Source: Halopiger xanaduensis SH-6
GTDB lineage: Archaea > Halobacteriota > Halobacteria > Halobacteriales > Natrialbaceae
DNA: 64,000 bases
NCBI RefSeq assembly: GCF_000217715.1
Contig: NC_015666.1
Location: 2,368,270 to 2,432,269, forward strand
Direction: 5' to 3'
Positions 42,214 through 50,297 of the stretch are shown one piece after another; position 1 is the stretch's first letter; every line of letters starts with the position of its first letter. Below the pieces are notes generated by a model. It saw only the letters and a program-made list of their open reading frames with translations. It made no database searches and had not been told where the DNA came from. A program made the translations under genes and the position numbers.

Positions 42214-43449
42214 CTATCTCGAGAGTCGAGTGCCGATCTCCTCGAGCGTCGACGGCTCGATGTGCTGGTGGACCGGCAGCGCGACGATCGTGCGGGAGAG
42301 CCGCCGCGCGGTCTCGTATGCTGGATCGTTGCGGACGGTCGCCGAGAGCCGCGGCCAGGTGTACGCGCCGACGCCGCGTGTCTCGAACGTCGCGACGAGA
42401 TCGTCGGGACGATCCGCTCGGACCGGGAACGCCTGCGGACAGATTCCCTCGGGCAGGTCGTCGTAGACGACCGCGAGGTCGTCGCGGTCGGCGAGGATGC
42501 GCCGCCACGTGCGGTAGTTCGCCCGCCGTCGCTCCCGAATCCGGGCCGGGTCGGCGTTCTCGAGGACGTACTTCGACAGTTTCGCCATCGGCGTCTTCCC
42601 TTCCTCGTATCGCTCCTCGGGGGTGCCGACGGCCGGCGGGTCCCCGTCGCTCTCCTCGACAATCGTCCCGCCGTCGGGTTCGGTCGCGTCGCGCTCGAGC
42701 GGTTCGGTTTCGATTCCGTCCCGAGCCGCGTCTCGTCGCTCGTTGTCGCCGGCTCCGGCTCTGGTAGCGTCGCCGAGAAACGAACCGAGCGATTGGCTGA
42801 ATCCCCCAATTCCACCGAGAACGGTTCGAGCGGTCGATTTGAGAAGAAACGTGCCGTCGCCGAGACCGACGCGATCGCGGACGCCGGCGCTTTCGGTCGG
42901 CTCGTAGGCGCCTACCGCCGCGTCGCTGTTTCGGTAGAGGACGGCCCCGTTGGGAATCGGGAGCAGTTTCCAGAGACTCGTAATGCCGATGTCCCCGTCC
43001 GTCCCGAGCAATCGCCCATTAGCGACGGAAATCGGGGCGTGCGCGTTGTCGTCGATATGGTAGCAGCCGCGTTCGTCCGCCAGCGCCGCCACCTCCTCGA
43101 GTCCGGGCTGCGGAAAGCCGAAGTAGTTGACCGACATGACGGCCGCGGTCTCGTCGTCGAGCCGGGCCTCGAGGTCGGCGAAGTCGGGGGCGAACGAGGG
43201 GCGGACGCGGTAGTACCGCGGCTCGAGGTCGAGATCGCGGAACGGTTCGGCGACGGCGTCGGGCAGGTAGGCCGGGATCAGGACGTTCTGTCCGGGTTCG
43301 ACGAGCCCGGCGAGGCCGTCCCGAAGCGCGACCTTGCCCGAGCCGTAGTAGGTGTAGGCCCTCGCGTGGTTATCGAAGACCGCCTCAAGCCCCTGGTCGG
43401 CTCGGCTCGCGAGCGATCGGACGGACAGCGTCGGCGTGGCGCGGTGCAT
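42214..43449 (-). CDS. DegT/DnrJ-like PLP-dependent aminotransferase with acidic insertion
   Basis: 411 residues. Starts G-S-G-K-V-A-L-R-D-G-L, the phosphate-binding region, then I-P-A-Y-L-P-D-A-V, D-D-N-A-H-A-P-I with the ring Asp, and T-S-L-W-K-L-L-P-I-P-N-G with the likely Schiff-base Lys. Residues about 225-285 are an acidic insertion (E-R-D-A-T-E-P-D-G-G) not expected in the family. C-terminal domain is regular. Probably a sugar aminotransferase or a relative that has lost the aminotransferase role. Divergent from the alkaline-phosphatase-fold gene at 43669. Confidence 0.83.
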   Translation of the reverse strand: MHRATPTLSVRSLASRADQGLEAVFDNHARAYTYYGSGKVALRDGLAGLVEPGQNVLIPAYLPDAVAEPFRDLDLEPRYYRVRPSFAPDFADLEARLDDETAAVMSVNYFGFPQPGLEEVAALADERGCYHIDDNAHAPISVANGRLLGTDGDIGITSLWKLLPIPNGAVLYRNSDAAVGAYEPTESAGVRDRVGLGDGTFLLKSTARTVLGGIGGFSQSLGSFLGDATRAGAGDNERRDAARDGIETEPLERDATEPDGGTIVEESDGDPPAVGTPEERYEEGKTPMAKLSKYVLENADPARIRERRRANYRTWRRILADRDDLAVVYDDLPEGICPQAFPVRADRPDDLVATFETRGVGAYTWPRLSATVRNDPAYETARRLSRTIVALPVHQHIEPSTLEEIGTRLSR

Positions 43450-43634
43450 GCGTAACGGGCGGCCGATCGGGGACGGCCGCGTAGTACGTAGACTCAGTAC
43501 GCGAATACGGCCTTAGTGATGGGGGTGATACACCCGATCGAGGGTAGACAGGCACGGCTTACAGCCCCCGCGCATGGTGTGAACTATTCGACAGCCGTGA
43601 CTGAAAACCTAACTTACGGTCTGCAAGCACTCGC

Positions 43635-43642
43635 ATAACAAA
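43635..43642 (+). promoter_or_regulatory. ATAACAAA element before second alkaline-phosphatase-fold operon
   Basis: ATAACAAAGC in gene orientation, 34 bases before the ATG at 43669, the shortest spacing of the ten. It occupies the position of a TATA box for a leaderless transcript. Confidence 0.72.
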
Positions 43643-43668
43643 GCGCCGGTAGACGAACGGATCAGTAC

Positions 43669-45300
43669 ATGGTAGATTCGACCGACGAAGATGATCTTCG
43701 CCTTCTCGTCGTCGGGCTCGACGCGGGGTGTCCGCCGATACTCGAGTCGCTGTTCGAGTCGGACGAGGTGCCGACCTTACGGCGGATACTCGAGTCCGGC
43801 TCCAGCGGGCCCCTCGAGTCCCAGATCCCGCCCTGGACGGCCAGCGCCTGGCCGTCGCTGTACACGGGGAAGAATCCGGGCAAACACGGCGTCTTCGACT
43901 TTCTCTCGTTCAACGGCTACGACTGGAACGTCGTGAACTCGACCCACGTTCGGGAGCGGCCGGTCTGGGAGCTGCTCTCCGAGCACGGCATCACGAGCGT
44001 CGTCGTCAACCTCCCGGTCACCCACCCGGCCCGCGAGTTCGACGGGGCGCTGATTCCGGGGATGACAGCCCCCGAAGATCCGGACTGCCACCCCGACGGC
44101 ATTCTCGAGGACATCAAACTGGAGTGTGGCGGCTACCGGGTCTACCCACAGAGCGGCCCGGAACCGGACCGGTCGATCGAGGGGTACGAGCGAACGATCG
44201 AGCTCCGCGGGAAGGCCTTCCGCTACCTCTGTCGCCGGATGGAACCCGAGTTCGGCTTCCTCCAGTTCCAGCAGACCGACTCCGTCTTCCACGAGCGACC
44301 CGGCGACAAGCAGGCCATCGAAGCCGTCTACCGCGAGGTCGACCGCCAGCTCGAGGAGACGATCGCCGAAACCGACCCCGAGAACATCCTGATCGTCAGC
44401 GACCACGGGATGGGAAAGGTCACGGGCCACGAGTTCCGCGTCAACGAGTTCCTCCGCGATCGGGGCTACCTGCGCGCCCACCGGGGCGGCGAGGGGATGC
44501 CCGACTGGTCCAAGAGCTGGGAGAACGACCTGCTCCGCGGCGAGGACGCGGGCACTCACGAGGAGACCACCCTCGAGAGGGCGATGAACGTCGCCGCGCG
44601 GTTCGGCGTCACGACCCAGCGGATCGCCAACGCGCTCGATCGGGTCGGGCTGAAGGAGCCGATCGGCAGGCAGGTGCCCAACGACCTGATCCGGGCGGCC
44701 AGCGAGCAGGTCGCCTTCGCCGATTCGGAGGTCTACATGCGCTCGAAGAGCGAACTCGGCCTCCGGATCAACCTCGAGGGCCGCGAGCCCGACGGCACGG
44801 TGCCCGAATCCGAGTACGAGCGGGTCCGCGACGAGGTCGTCGAGGAGTTGTCGGCGGTTCGGACGCCGGACGGCGAGCCGATGTTCGACGCCGTCGGCCC
44901 CCGCGAGGAGTTCTTCGACGGGCCGTACCTCGACGAGGGGCCGGACATCGTCACGGTGCCGGCGGCGTTCAACAACGCGATCGTCGCCGACCTCGGCAAG
45001 GAGCAGTTCGGCGAGCCGATGGAGTCGTGGAACCACAAGCGGACCGGCGTCGTCGGGGCGATGGGCTCGGCGTTCGACGAGAGCGCCTCGCTCGCGGACG
45101 CCGACGCGTCGATCTTCGACATCGCGCCTACGATCTGCGCGCTGTTCGACGTGCCGATCGACGCGGAGATGGACGGCGACACGCTGCCGATCGTCGAGGG
45201 CGGGCCGGAAGCGGAGTACCCGTCCTACGACCCCGAACCGATCACGGCGACCGAGGATCAGGCCGTCGAGGACCGCCTCTCGGACCTGGGATACCTATGA
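43669..45300 (+). CDS. Alkaline-phosphatase-fold phosphodiesterase-like enzyme (second copy)
   Basis: 543 residues. Same family as 21754-23349: metal Asp18 in V-V-G-L-D-A-G-C, candidate nucleophile Thr57 in P-P-W-T-A-S-A-W-P-S, K-H-G-V-F-D-F, the Q-Q-T-D-S-V-F-H metal site, I-V-S-D-H-G-M-G and the end L-S-D-L-G-Y-L. No signal peptide. It overlaps the following FemAB/GNAT-like gene by ATGA, so the two act together: one probably hydrolyses or transfers a phosphate group, the other an acyl or aminoacyl group. The substrate is unknown. Confidence 0.88.
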   Translation: MVDSTDEDDLRLLVVGLDAGCPPILESLFESDEVPTLRRILESGSSGPLESQIPPWTASAWPSLYTGKNPGKHGVFDFLSFNGYDWNVVNSTHVRERPVWELLSEHGITSVVVNLPVTHPAREFDGALIPGMTAPEDPDCHPDGILEDIKLECGGYRVYPQSGPEPDRSIEGYERTIELRGKAFRYLCRRMEPEFGFLQFQQTDSVFHERPGDKQAIEAVYREVDRQLEETIAETDPENILIVSDHGMGKVTGHEFRVNEFLRDRGYLRAHRGGEGMPDWSKSWENDLLRGEDAGTHEETTLERAMNVAARFGVTTQRIANALDRVGLKEPIGRQVPNDLIRAASEQVAFADSEVYMRSKSELGLRINLEGREPDGTVPESEYERVRDEVVEELSAVRTPDGEPMFDAVGPREEFFDGPYLDEGPDIVTVPAAFNNAIVADLGKEQFGEPMESWNHKRTGVVGAMGSAFDESASLADADASIFDIAPTICALFDVPIDAEMDGDTLPIVEGGPEAEYPSYDPEPITATEDQAVEDRLSDLGYL

Positions 45301-46307
45301 CCGTCGAAGTCACGACGCTCGACCCGTGGACCGACGCGGAGGAGTGGAACCGCTACGTCGAACGGTCGGACGGGACGAACCCCTTCTTCCGCGCCGAAGC
45401 GCTCCGCTTGCAGGCCGAGGACACGGGCACGACGCTGCACCTCCTGACCGGATTTAAGGGTCAGGAAGCGATCGGCCTCTTCCCCGTCTTCGAGTACTCG
45501 AAGGGGCCGATCACCGGCGCCTTTTCCCCCGCGCCCCAGTCGTGGTCACCCTACCTCGGCCCCGCGACGCTGAACCTCGAGAAAGTCAAGCGCCGGAAGG
45601 CCGATCAACGGACCCAGCGGTTCCTCGAGGGCGCCATCCGGTGGATCGAGCGGGAGATTTCGCCGCTGTACACGCGGATCGTCGCCGCCGAGTTCGAGGA
45701 CGTGCGGCCGTTCTCCTGGAACCATTACACCGTCAAACCCGGCTACACGTACGTCGTGGATCTCGAGGGCAGCGAGGAAGATCTCCTGAACCGGTTCAGC
45801 AGCGACGCCCGACAGAACGTTCGCAACGCCGACGAAGACGCCTACGTCGTCGAGGAGGGCGACGCCGACGACATCGAGCGCATCGTCGAGAAGGTCGCGC
45901 AGCGCTACGAGAGTCAGGGCCGGTCGTTCCACCTCAATCCCGACTTCGTCCGCTCGGCGTACGCGGTGCTCCCCGAGGGCTCCGTGCGGCCGTACGTCTG
46001 CCGCGTCGACGGCGAATTCCTCGGCGGCATCCTCGTCGTCGAGTCCGATACGACCAGGTACCGCTGGCAGGGCGGCGTCAAACCCGACGTCGACGTCGAT
46101 CTGCCGATCAACGACCTGCTCGACTGGACCGTGATGCGCGACGGTCTCCGCGCCGGCCTCGAGCGGTACGACCTCGTGGGCGCCGGCGTGCCGAGCATCA
46201 ACCGCTACAAAGCGAAGTTCAACCCGCGCCTCGAGACGAACTTCACGATCACGTCGGGCGCGTTCGGGATCGATCTGGCGATCGACCGGTTCCGGAAACT
46301 CGGCTAA
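45297..46307 (+). CDS. FemAB/GNAT-like transferase (Acetyltransf_6 type)
   Basis: 336 residues. N-terminal half begins W-N-R-Y-V-E-R-S-D-G-T-N-P-F-F-R-A-E and contains L-F-P-V-F-E-Y-S-K-G. The C-terminal half has the characteristic S-S-D-A-R-Q-N-V-R-N-A, R-Y-R-W-Q-G-G, and D-L-V-G-A-G-V-P-S-I-N-R-Y-K-A-K-F-N-P. This is the double-GNAT fold of FemAB-like proteins, which attach amino acids or acyl groups to amines of cell-wall or glycan precursors. Co-translated with the upstream phosphodiesterase-like gene. Confidence 0.87.
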   Translation: MTVEVTTLDPWTDAEEWNRYVERSDGTNPFFRAEALRLQAEDTGTTLHLLTGFKGQEAIGLFPVFEYSKGPITGAFSPAPQSWSPYLGPATLNLEKVKRRKADQRTQRFLEGAIRWIEREISPLYTRIVAAEFEDVRPFSWNHYTVKPGYTYVVDLEGSEEDLLNRFSSDARQNVRNADEDAYVVEEGDADDIERIVEKVAQRYESQGRSFHLNPDFVRSAYAVLPEGSVRPYVCRVDGEFLGGILVVESDTTRYRWQGGVKPDVDVDLPINDLLDWTVMRDGLRAGLERYDLVGAGVPSINRYKAKFNPRLETNFTITSGAFGIDLAIDRFRKLG

Positions 46308-46337
46308 TCCTCGAGTGTCGAATCGGCTCGTTTTCGG

Positions 46338-47621
46338 TCAGTTCGAGGCGCGAGCGAGAGCGTCGGCTTCAGGCTCGTGTCGGTCGGCGTCCCCGAGGCA
46401 CTCGAGAACCGCTCGGGCGTCTCGATCGGCGAGACACGGAATTCGTACTGTCCGCTCGGCGTCCACGGGATCGATCCTGACCGTCGTCGTCTCGAGGCGC
46501 CGATCCGTTCGGGTAACGACTACGTCGACGGTGGATACACCGTCGCCGTCGACGACCCGGTGCGTTCGGCCGGAGAGTCGACCGCTGGCGAGGAGGTTCC
46601 CACGGTCGTCGATTCGGTACGTGATCGCCCAGTATCGTAACGCGCGATCGAGGACGCCGAGACCGGCGACGAGGGCGAGCGGTACCGGGAGCCACCACAG
46701 GACGCTTCGATCGCCCCCGAGGAGCAAGACGGCGATGACGAACGCGGCGAGAAGGGCGAACAGCGCGCCAAGAACCGACGAAAATCCGGCCGAGATTCCC
46801 TCGAGTACGACGCCGATCCGATGCGGGCGGATTCGGGTTGACGCATCGGACGTCGGAGACGACTCGAGCGGGCGCGGCTCCCAGTCGGAGTCGTCGCCGA
46901 TATCGGCGGCTCCGAGCCACCCGCCGTTGTCCGCGTCGAACGCGCGGATCGAGCCGTACGTCGAACGAAGCAGGTCGAACAGGAACTTACCGCCGATTAG
47001 CGCGACGAGGAGAGGCGAACCGGTCGCTGCTTCTTGAACGACGGGTAGTACAGCCATGACGATCAGACCGAGAATCCACAGCGGCCACAGCGCTTCTTGG
47101 ACGACCTGTTGGGCGTTCGCGTCTCGATACCGGCGCTCGCCGACGTACACTGACAGCGTTTCCCAGCCCCGACCGACGAACAGGCAGCCGGCGAAACCGA
47201 GCACCGAGCCCAGCGTTCCGCCGACCGATCGGCCGGTCCCCTGCGCGGCGAGTACCGACTCGAGGCCGATGACTCCGACGAGCGCCCACGCACAGCCGAA
47301 GAAGATCGCGGTCAGCGCGACTATCGGTAGATTGTGGACGTACCACGTCAGCGACGTTCTAGGGATCGAGACGCCGCCGCGCCTGTACCGAGCAGTCCCA
47401 AAGATCAGCATCGCCGGCGAATAGTCGGACGGCCGTTCGGCGATCCCTGCTTCGATAGCCGCCCACCACAGGCCGACGCCGACCTCGAGCCAGTACAGCA
47501 GTATCAGGGCTGCGAGATCCCACTCCCAGACGAGGACGCCGATCAGCGGCAGAACGTTCGCCCACACCGCGCCCGCGAGCTCGATCCGTCGCCGACGCTG
47601 CGGGTTCCCGGGACCCTCCAT
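46338..47621 (-). CDS. Polytopic membrane protein (DUF6498-like)
   Basis: 427 residues. About nine transmembrane helices, including N-V-L-P-L-I-G-V-L-V-W-E-W-D near the N-terminus and I-L-L-Y-W-L-E-V-G-V-G, a motif pair seen in DUF6498 proteins. Residues about 345-427 form a cytoplasmic beta domain with T-Y-R-I-D-D-R-G-N. Function unknown. Convergent with the FemAB-like gene. Confidence 0.78.
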   Translation of the reverse strand: MEGPGNPQRRRRIELAGAVWANVLPLIGVLVWEWDLAALILLYWLEVGVGLWWAAIEAGIAERPSDYSPAMLIFGTARYRRGGVSIPRTSLTWYVHNLPIVALTAIFFGCAWALVGVIGLESVLAAQGTGRSVGGTLGSVLGFAGCLFVGRGWETLSVYVGERRYRDANAQQVVQEALWPLWILGLIVMAVLPVVQEAATGSPLLVALIGGKFLFDLLRSTYGSIRAFDADNGGWLGAADIGDDSDWEPRPLESSPTSDASTRIRPHRIGVVLEGISAGFSSVLGALFALLAAFVIAVLLLGGDRSVLWWLPVPLALVAGLGVLDRALRYWAITYRIDDRGNLLASGRLSGRTHRVVDGDGVSTVDVVVTRTDRRLETTTVRIDPVDAERTVRIPCLADRDARAVLECLGDADRHEPEADALARASN

Positions 47622-47698
47622 TGACGACCGGTTTCGACTCGGGAGTCTTCAATTTTCGTCCGAGAGCGCCACGATACAATCCGTCGGAACGGACGTCG

Positions 47699-47989
47699 TC
47701 ACTCCGCGATCCGGTACTTCGACTGGCGGGCGTCCTCGAGACAGACCCGGCTGGCGATACACTCCGCGTCCTCGAGTTTGCCGAGCGCGTAGCGGACGGT
47801 TCGCGAACAGAGGCGCGACTCGGCGGCGATCTCCTCCTGGGTCATCGCACCCTCGTACTCGAGGACCTTGTAGACGAGCTTCGCGCTCGGCGGAAGCTCC
47901 GCGATCGACGAGGGGGAGGGGACGTCGTCGGCGTCGGAATCGGACTCAGCGGCGGCGTCGCGGTCGGCGTCGTGGTCGGTCGCACTCAT
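47699..47989 (-). CDS. MarR-type winged-helix regulator
   Basis: 96 residues. A charged N-terminus of about 35 residues, then A-K-L-V-Y-K-V-L-E-Y-E-G-A-M-T-Q-E-E-I-A with recognition helix C-S-R-T-V-R-Y-A-L-G-K-L and wing containing C-L-E-D-A-R-Q-S-K-Y. Two cysteines in the DNA-binding half might allow redox or metal sensing (inference). Next to, but divergent from, the phosphohexomutase gene. Confidence 0.85.
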   Translation of the reverse strand: MSATDHDADRDAAAESDSDADDVPSPSSIAELPPSAKLVYKVLEYEGAMTQEEIAAESRLCSRTVRYALGKLEDAECIASRVCLEDARQSKYRIAE

Positions 47990-48216
47990 AGCAATGCTGT
48001 CCCAGCCTACGGGCTCGCTCGTATATACGCTGGCGACAGTTCAGAAATATAGGGAACCGCTAACGGCTGGCGGCGTCGCGAACGGAGCCAGTACCGAAGG
48101 CGGAGCGCACCTGCTCGATCGGGACGGTGCCCGGTCGCGACGCCGCGGGCGCGTTCATCCGGGGCGCCGACGGTAGTCCCCACATAGTAAGGCGCTCGGT
48201 CGCGTCACCGACGCGT

Positions 48217-49560
48217 ATGTTCGGAACCAGCGGTATCCGCGGCACCGTCGGAACGGAGGTCACGGCAGGCCTGGCACTCGACGTCGGCCGCGCGGTCGCA
48301 TCGGAGGGGTACGACACCGTCGTCGTCGGGCGCGACGTCCGCGAGAGCGGCGAACTGCTCGTCGACGCGGTCGCGTCGGGACTGCGCGAGTGCGGCGCCG
48401 ACGTCCTCGAGGTCGGAATCGAATCGACGCCGACGGTCGCGCGGTCGATCGAGCACTTCGGCGCGGACGCGGGGATCGTCGTGACGGCCTCGCACAATCC
48501 GGCGCCGGACAACGGGCTCAAACTCTGGAACCCCTCGGGGAAGGCGTTCGGCCCCGAGCAGCGCGAGGCGATCGAGCGCCGGCTCCGCGAGGACGACTAC
48601 GACCTCGGCGCGTGGGACGAACTCGGCGTCCGTCGCCGGCGAGACACCGCTCGCGAAAACCACGCCTCGGCGATCGAGGCCGCCGTCGATCTCGAGTCGA
48701 CCCCGAGCGTGATCGTCGACCTCGGCAACGGGGCTGGCACGATTACCGCCGAGGTGCTCGCCGACCTCGGCTGTCACGTCCGGACGCTGAACGGCCAGCA
48801 AGACGGCTCGTTCCCCGGCCGCCCCAGCGAACCGAACGAGGAGACCCTCGAGACGCTGGCGGCGCTCGTCGCGGAGACGGACGCCGACCTCGGCATCGCC
48901 CACGACGGCGACGCCGACCGGATGATGGCCGTCGACGAGACCGGGACCTTCGTGCCGAAGGACGCCCTGCTCGCGCTGTTCGCCCGCGAGGCTGCCGGCG
49001 ACGGCGACCGCGTCGCCGCGCCGGTCGATACCAGCCTCGCGGTCGCCGACGCGCTCGCTGACGTGGGCGCGACGCTCACTCGAACCAAGGTCGGCGACGT
49101 CTACGTCGCCGAGCGGACGACCGAGGACGGCGTCGTCTTCGGCGGCGAACCCAGCGGCGCCTGGATCTGGCCCGACGAAACCCGGTGCCCCGACGGGCCG
49201 CTCGCCGCGGCCAAGCTCGTCGAACTGGTCGCCGACCGCGGCCCGCTCTCCGAGCTCGCCGGCGCGATCGAGCGGTATCCGATCCGCCGGACGTCGTTCG
49301 AGGTCGACGACAAGGCCGCGGTGATGGACGCGGTTCGGACGCGCGTCAGCGACCGCTACGACGACGTCGACACGCTCGACGGCGTCCGGGTCGAGACCGA
49401 CGACGGCTGGTTCCTGCTCCGCGCGAGCGGGACGCAACCGCTCGTCCGCGTGACGGCCGAAGCCCGCGACGCGGACGCCGCCGAGCGGGTCTTCGAGGAG
49501 GCGCGGGAGCTCGTCGGCGATGCGCTCGAGGCGACGACGGCGGAGACAGGGACGGAGTAA
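48217..49560 (+). CDS. glmM: Phosphohexomutase (phosphoglucosamine/phosphomannomutase)
   Basis: 447 residues, ATG at 48217 (upstream frame rejected). Begins M-F-G-T-S-G-I-R-G-T. Active-site phosphoserine Ser92 in T-A-S-H-N-P; metal loop D-G-D-A-D-R; sugar-binding G-G-E-P-S-G; phosphate-binding R-A-S-G-T-Q-P-L near the C-terminus. Interconverts hexose 6- and 1-phosphates. With GlmS and a GlmU-like enzyme nearby, glucosamine-6-phosphate to glucosamine-1-phosphate is the likely reaction, although phosphomannomutase activity is common in archaeal enzymes. Confidence 0.87.
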   Translation: MFGTSGIRGTVGTEVTAGLALDVGRAVASEGYDTVVVGRDVRESGELLVDAVASGLRECGADVLEVGIESTPTVARSIEHFGADAGIVVTASHNPAPDNGLKLWNPSGKAFGPEQREAIERRLREDDYDLGAWDELGVRRRRDTARENHASAIEAAVDLESTPSVIVDLGNGAGTITAEVLADLGCHVRTLNGQQDGSFPGRPSEPNEETLETLAALVAETDADLGIAHDGDADRMMAVDETGTFVPKDALLALFAREAAGDGDRVAAPVDTSLAVADALADVGATLTRTKVGDVYVAERTTEDGVVFGGEPSGAWIWPDETRCPDGPLAAAKLVELVADRGPLSELAGAIERYPIRRTSFEVDDKAAVMDAVRTRVSDRYDDVDTLDGVRVETDDGWFLLRASGTQPLVRVTAEARDADAAERVFEEARELVGDALEATTAETGTE

Positions 49561-49700
49561 CGGTCACGACGTTCGGCGATTGCGTCGCTCGTCGGTATTC
49601 TGGGAGCTACAACGTACCGGAGACAATCAGCAGCGGCCGTCGGTCGCGTCGATACGGACGCGATCACGCCCCCGCAGCGCGAACGAGCGAAACGAACCGG

Positions 49701-49910
49701 TTATCTGGCTTCTTCGGGGATGAAATCGGACGTCTTCATTTCGCGGTACGTTGCGCAGTCGGGACAGGCGTGGACGACGTCGCGGTTGTCCCCGAAGACG
49801 CGCGCGAACTGCCGGGTCACCTGGTTCCCACAGTTGACGCAGCGGGGGGCGCTCGTGTGTTCTCGAGACGTCATCGGCGTCCACTTCGCGTCGGATGGTT
49901 CCGTCGACAT
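49701..49910 (-). CDS. Small zinc-finger protein (DUF7563-type), second copy
   Basis: 69 residues from the ATG at 49910. Same core as the protein at 1483-1683: C-V-N-C-G, Q-F-A-R-V-F-G-D-N-R-D-V-V-H-A-C and C-P-D-C-A-T-Y-R-E-M. The two differ in their tails (here K-T-S-D-F-I-P-E-E-A-R). A dispersed paralogue pair; function unknown. Confidence 0.85.
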   Translation of the reverse strand: MSTEPSDAKWTPMTSREHTSAPRCVNCGNQVTRQFARVFGDNRDVVHACPDCATYREMKTSDFIPEEAR

Positions 49911-50297
49911 CAACAGCCCGTAGCCACAGAACGGTATTTACTATAGACCCCATAATTCCGCTTGAGAAGGTTAGTCACTCGTTGCGACGGGTCACGGCCG
50001 GTGATCGAAACGAGTCAGATATCGGCAGTATCACGCGCTAATTCGCGGTAAATATCGTATTTCTGCCGGGTAAGATCACATTACGAGTCGGGATTTCGAC
50101 GGTTCGATCAGTCGCTCCGAACGCCCCGATCCGGGTGGCCGCCCAATCGCTGACCGGGAGTCGTGCGAACCGGTACCGATAGCCATTACCTGACGAGTCA
50201 ACCGGCCGTGACGCCTAACGAGATAGGCATCAGTTCGGCTGGCAACGTGCGAGTAGAACCCGTATAATTATCCCCCGAATCGCCGTACGTTGTTGGT
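49911..50297. other. Divergent intergenic region, 387 bases
   Basis: Contains AT-rich GGTATTTACTATAGACCCC near 49933-49951, a probable promoter for the reverse zinc-finger gene, and GGTAAATATCGTATTTCTGCC at 50047-50067, weakly like the GGTAATA-GCG-TATTACC palindrome. The promoter of the forward gene probably lies near 50262-50275. No other feature recognised. Confidence 0.45.
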
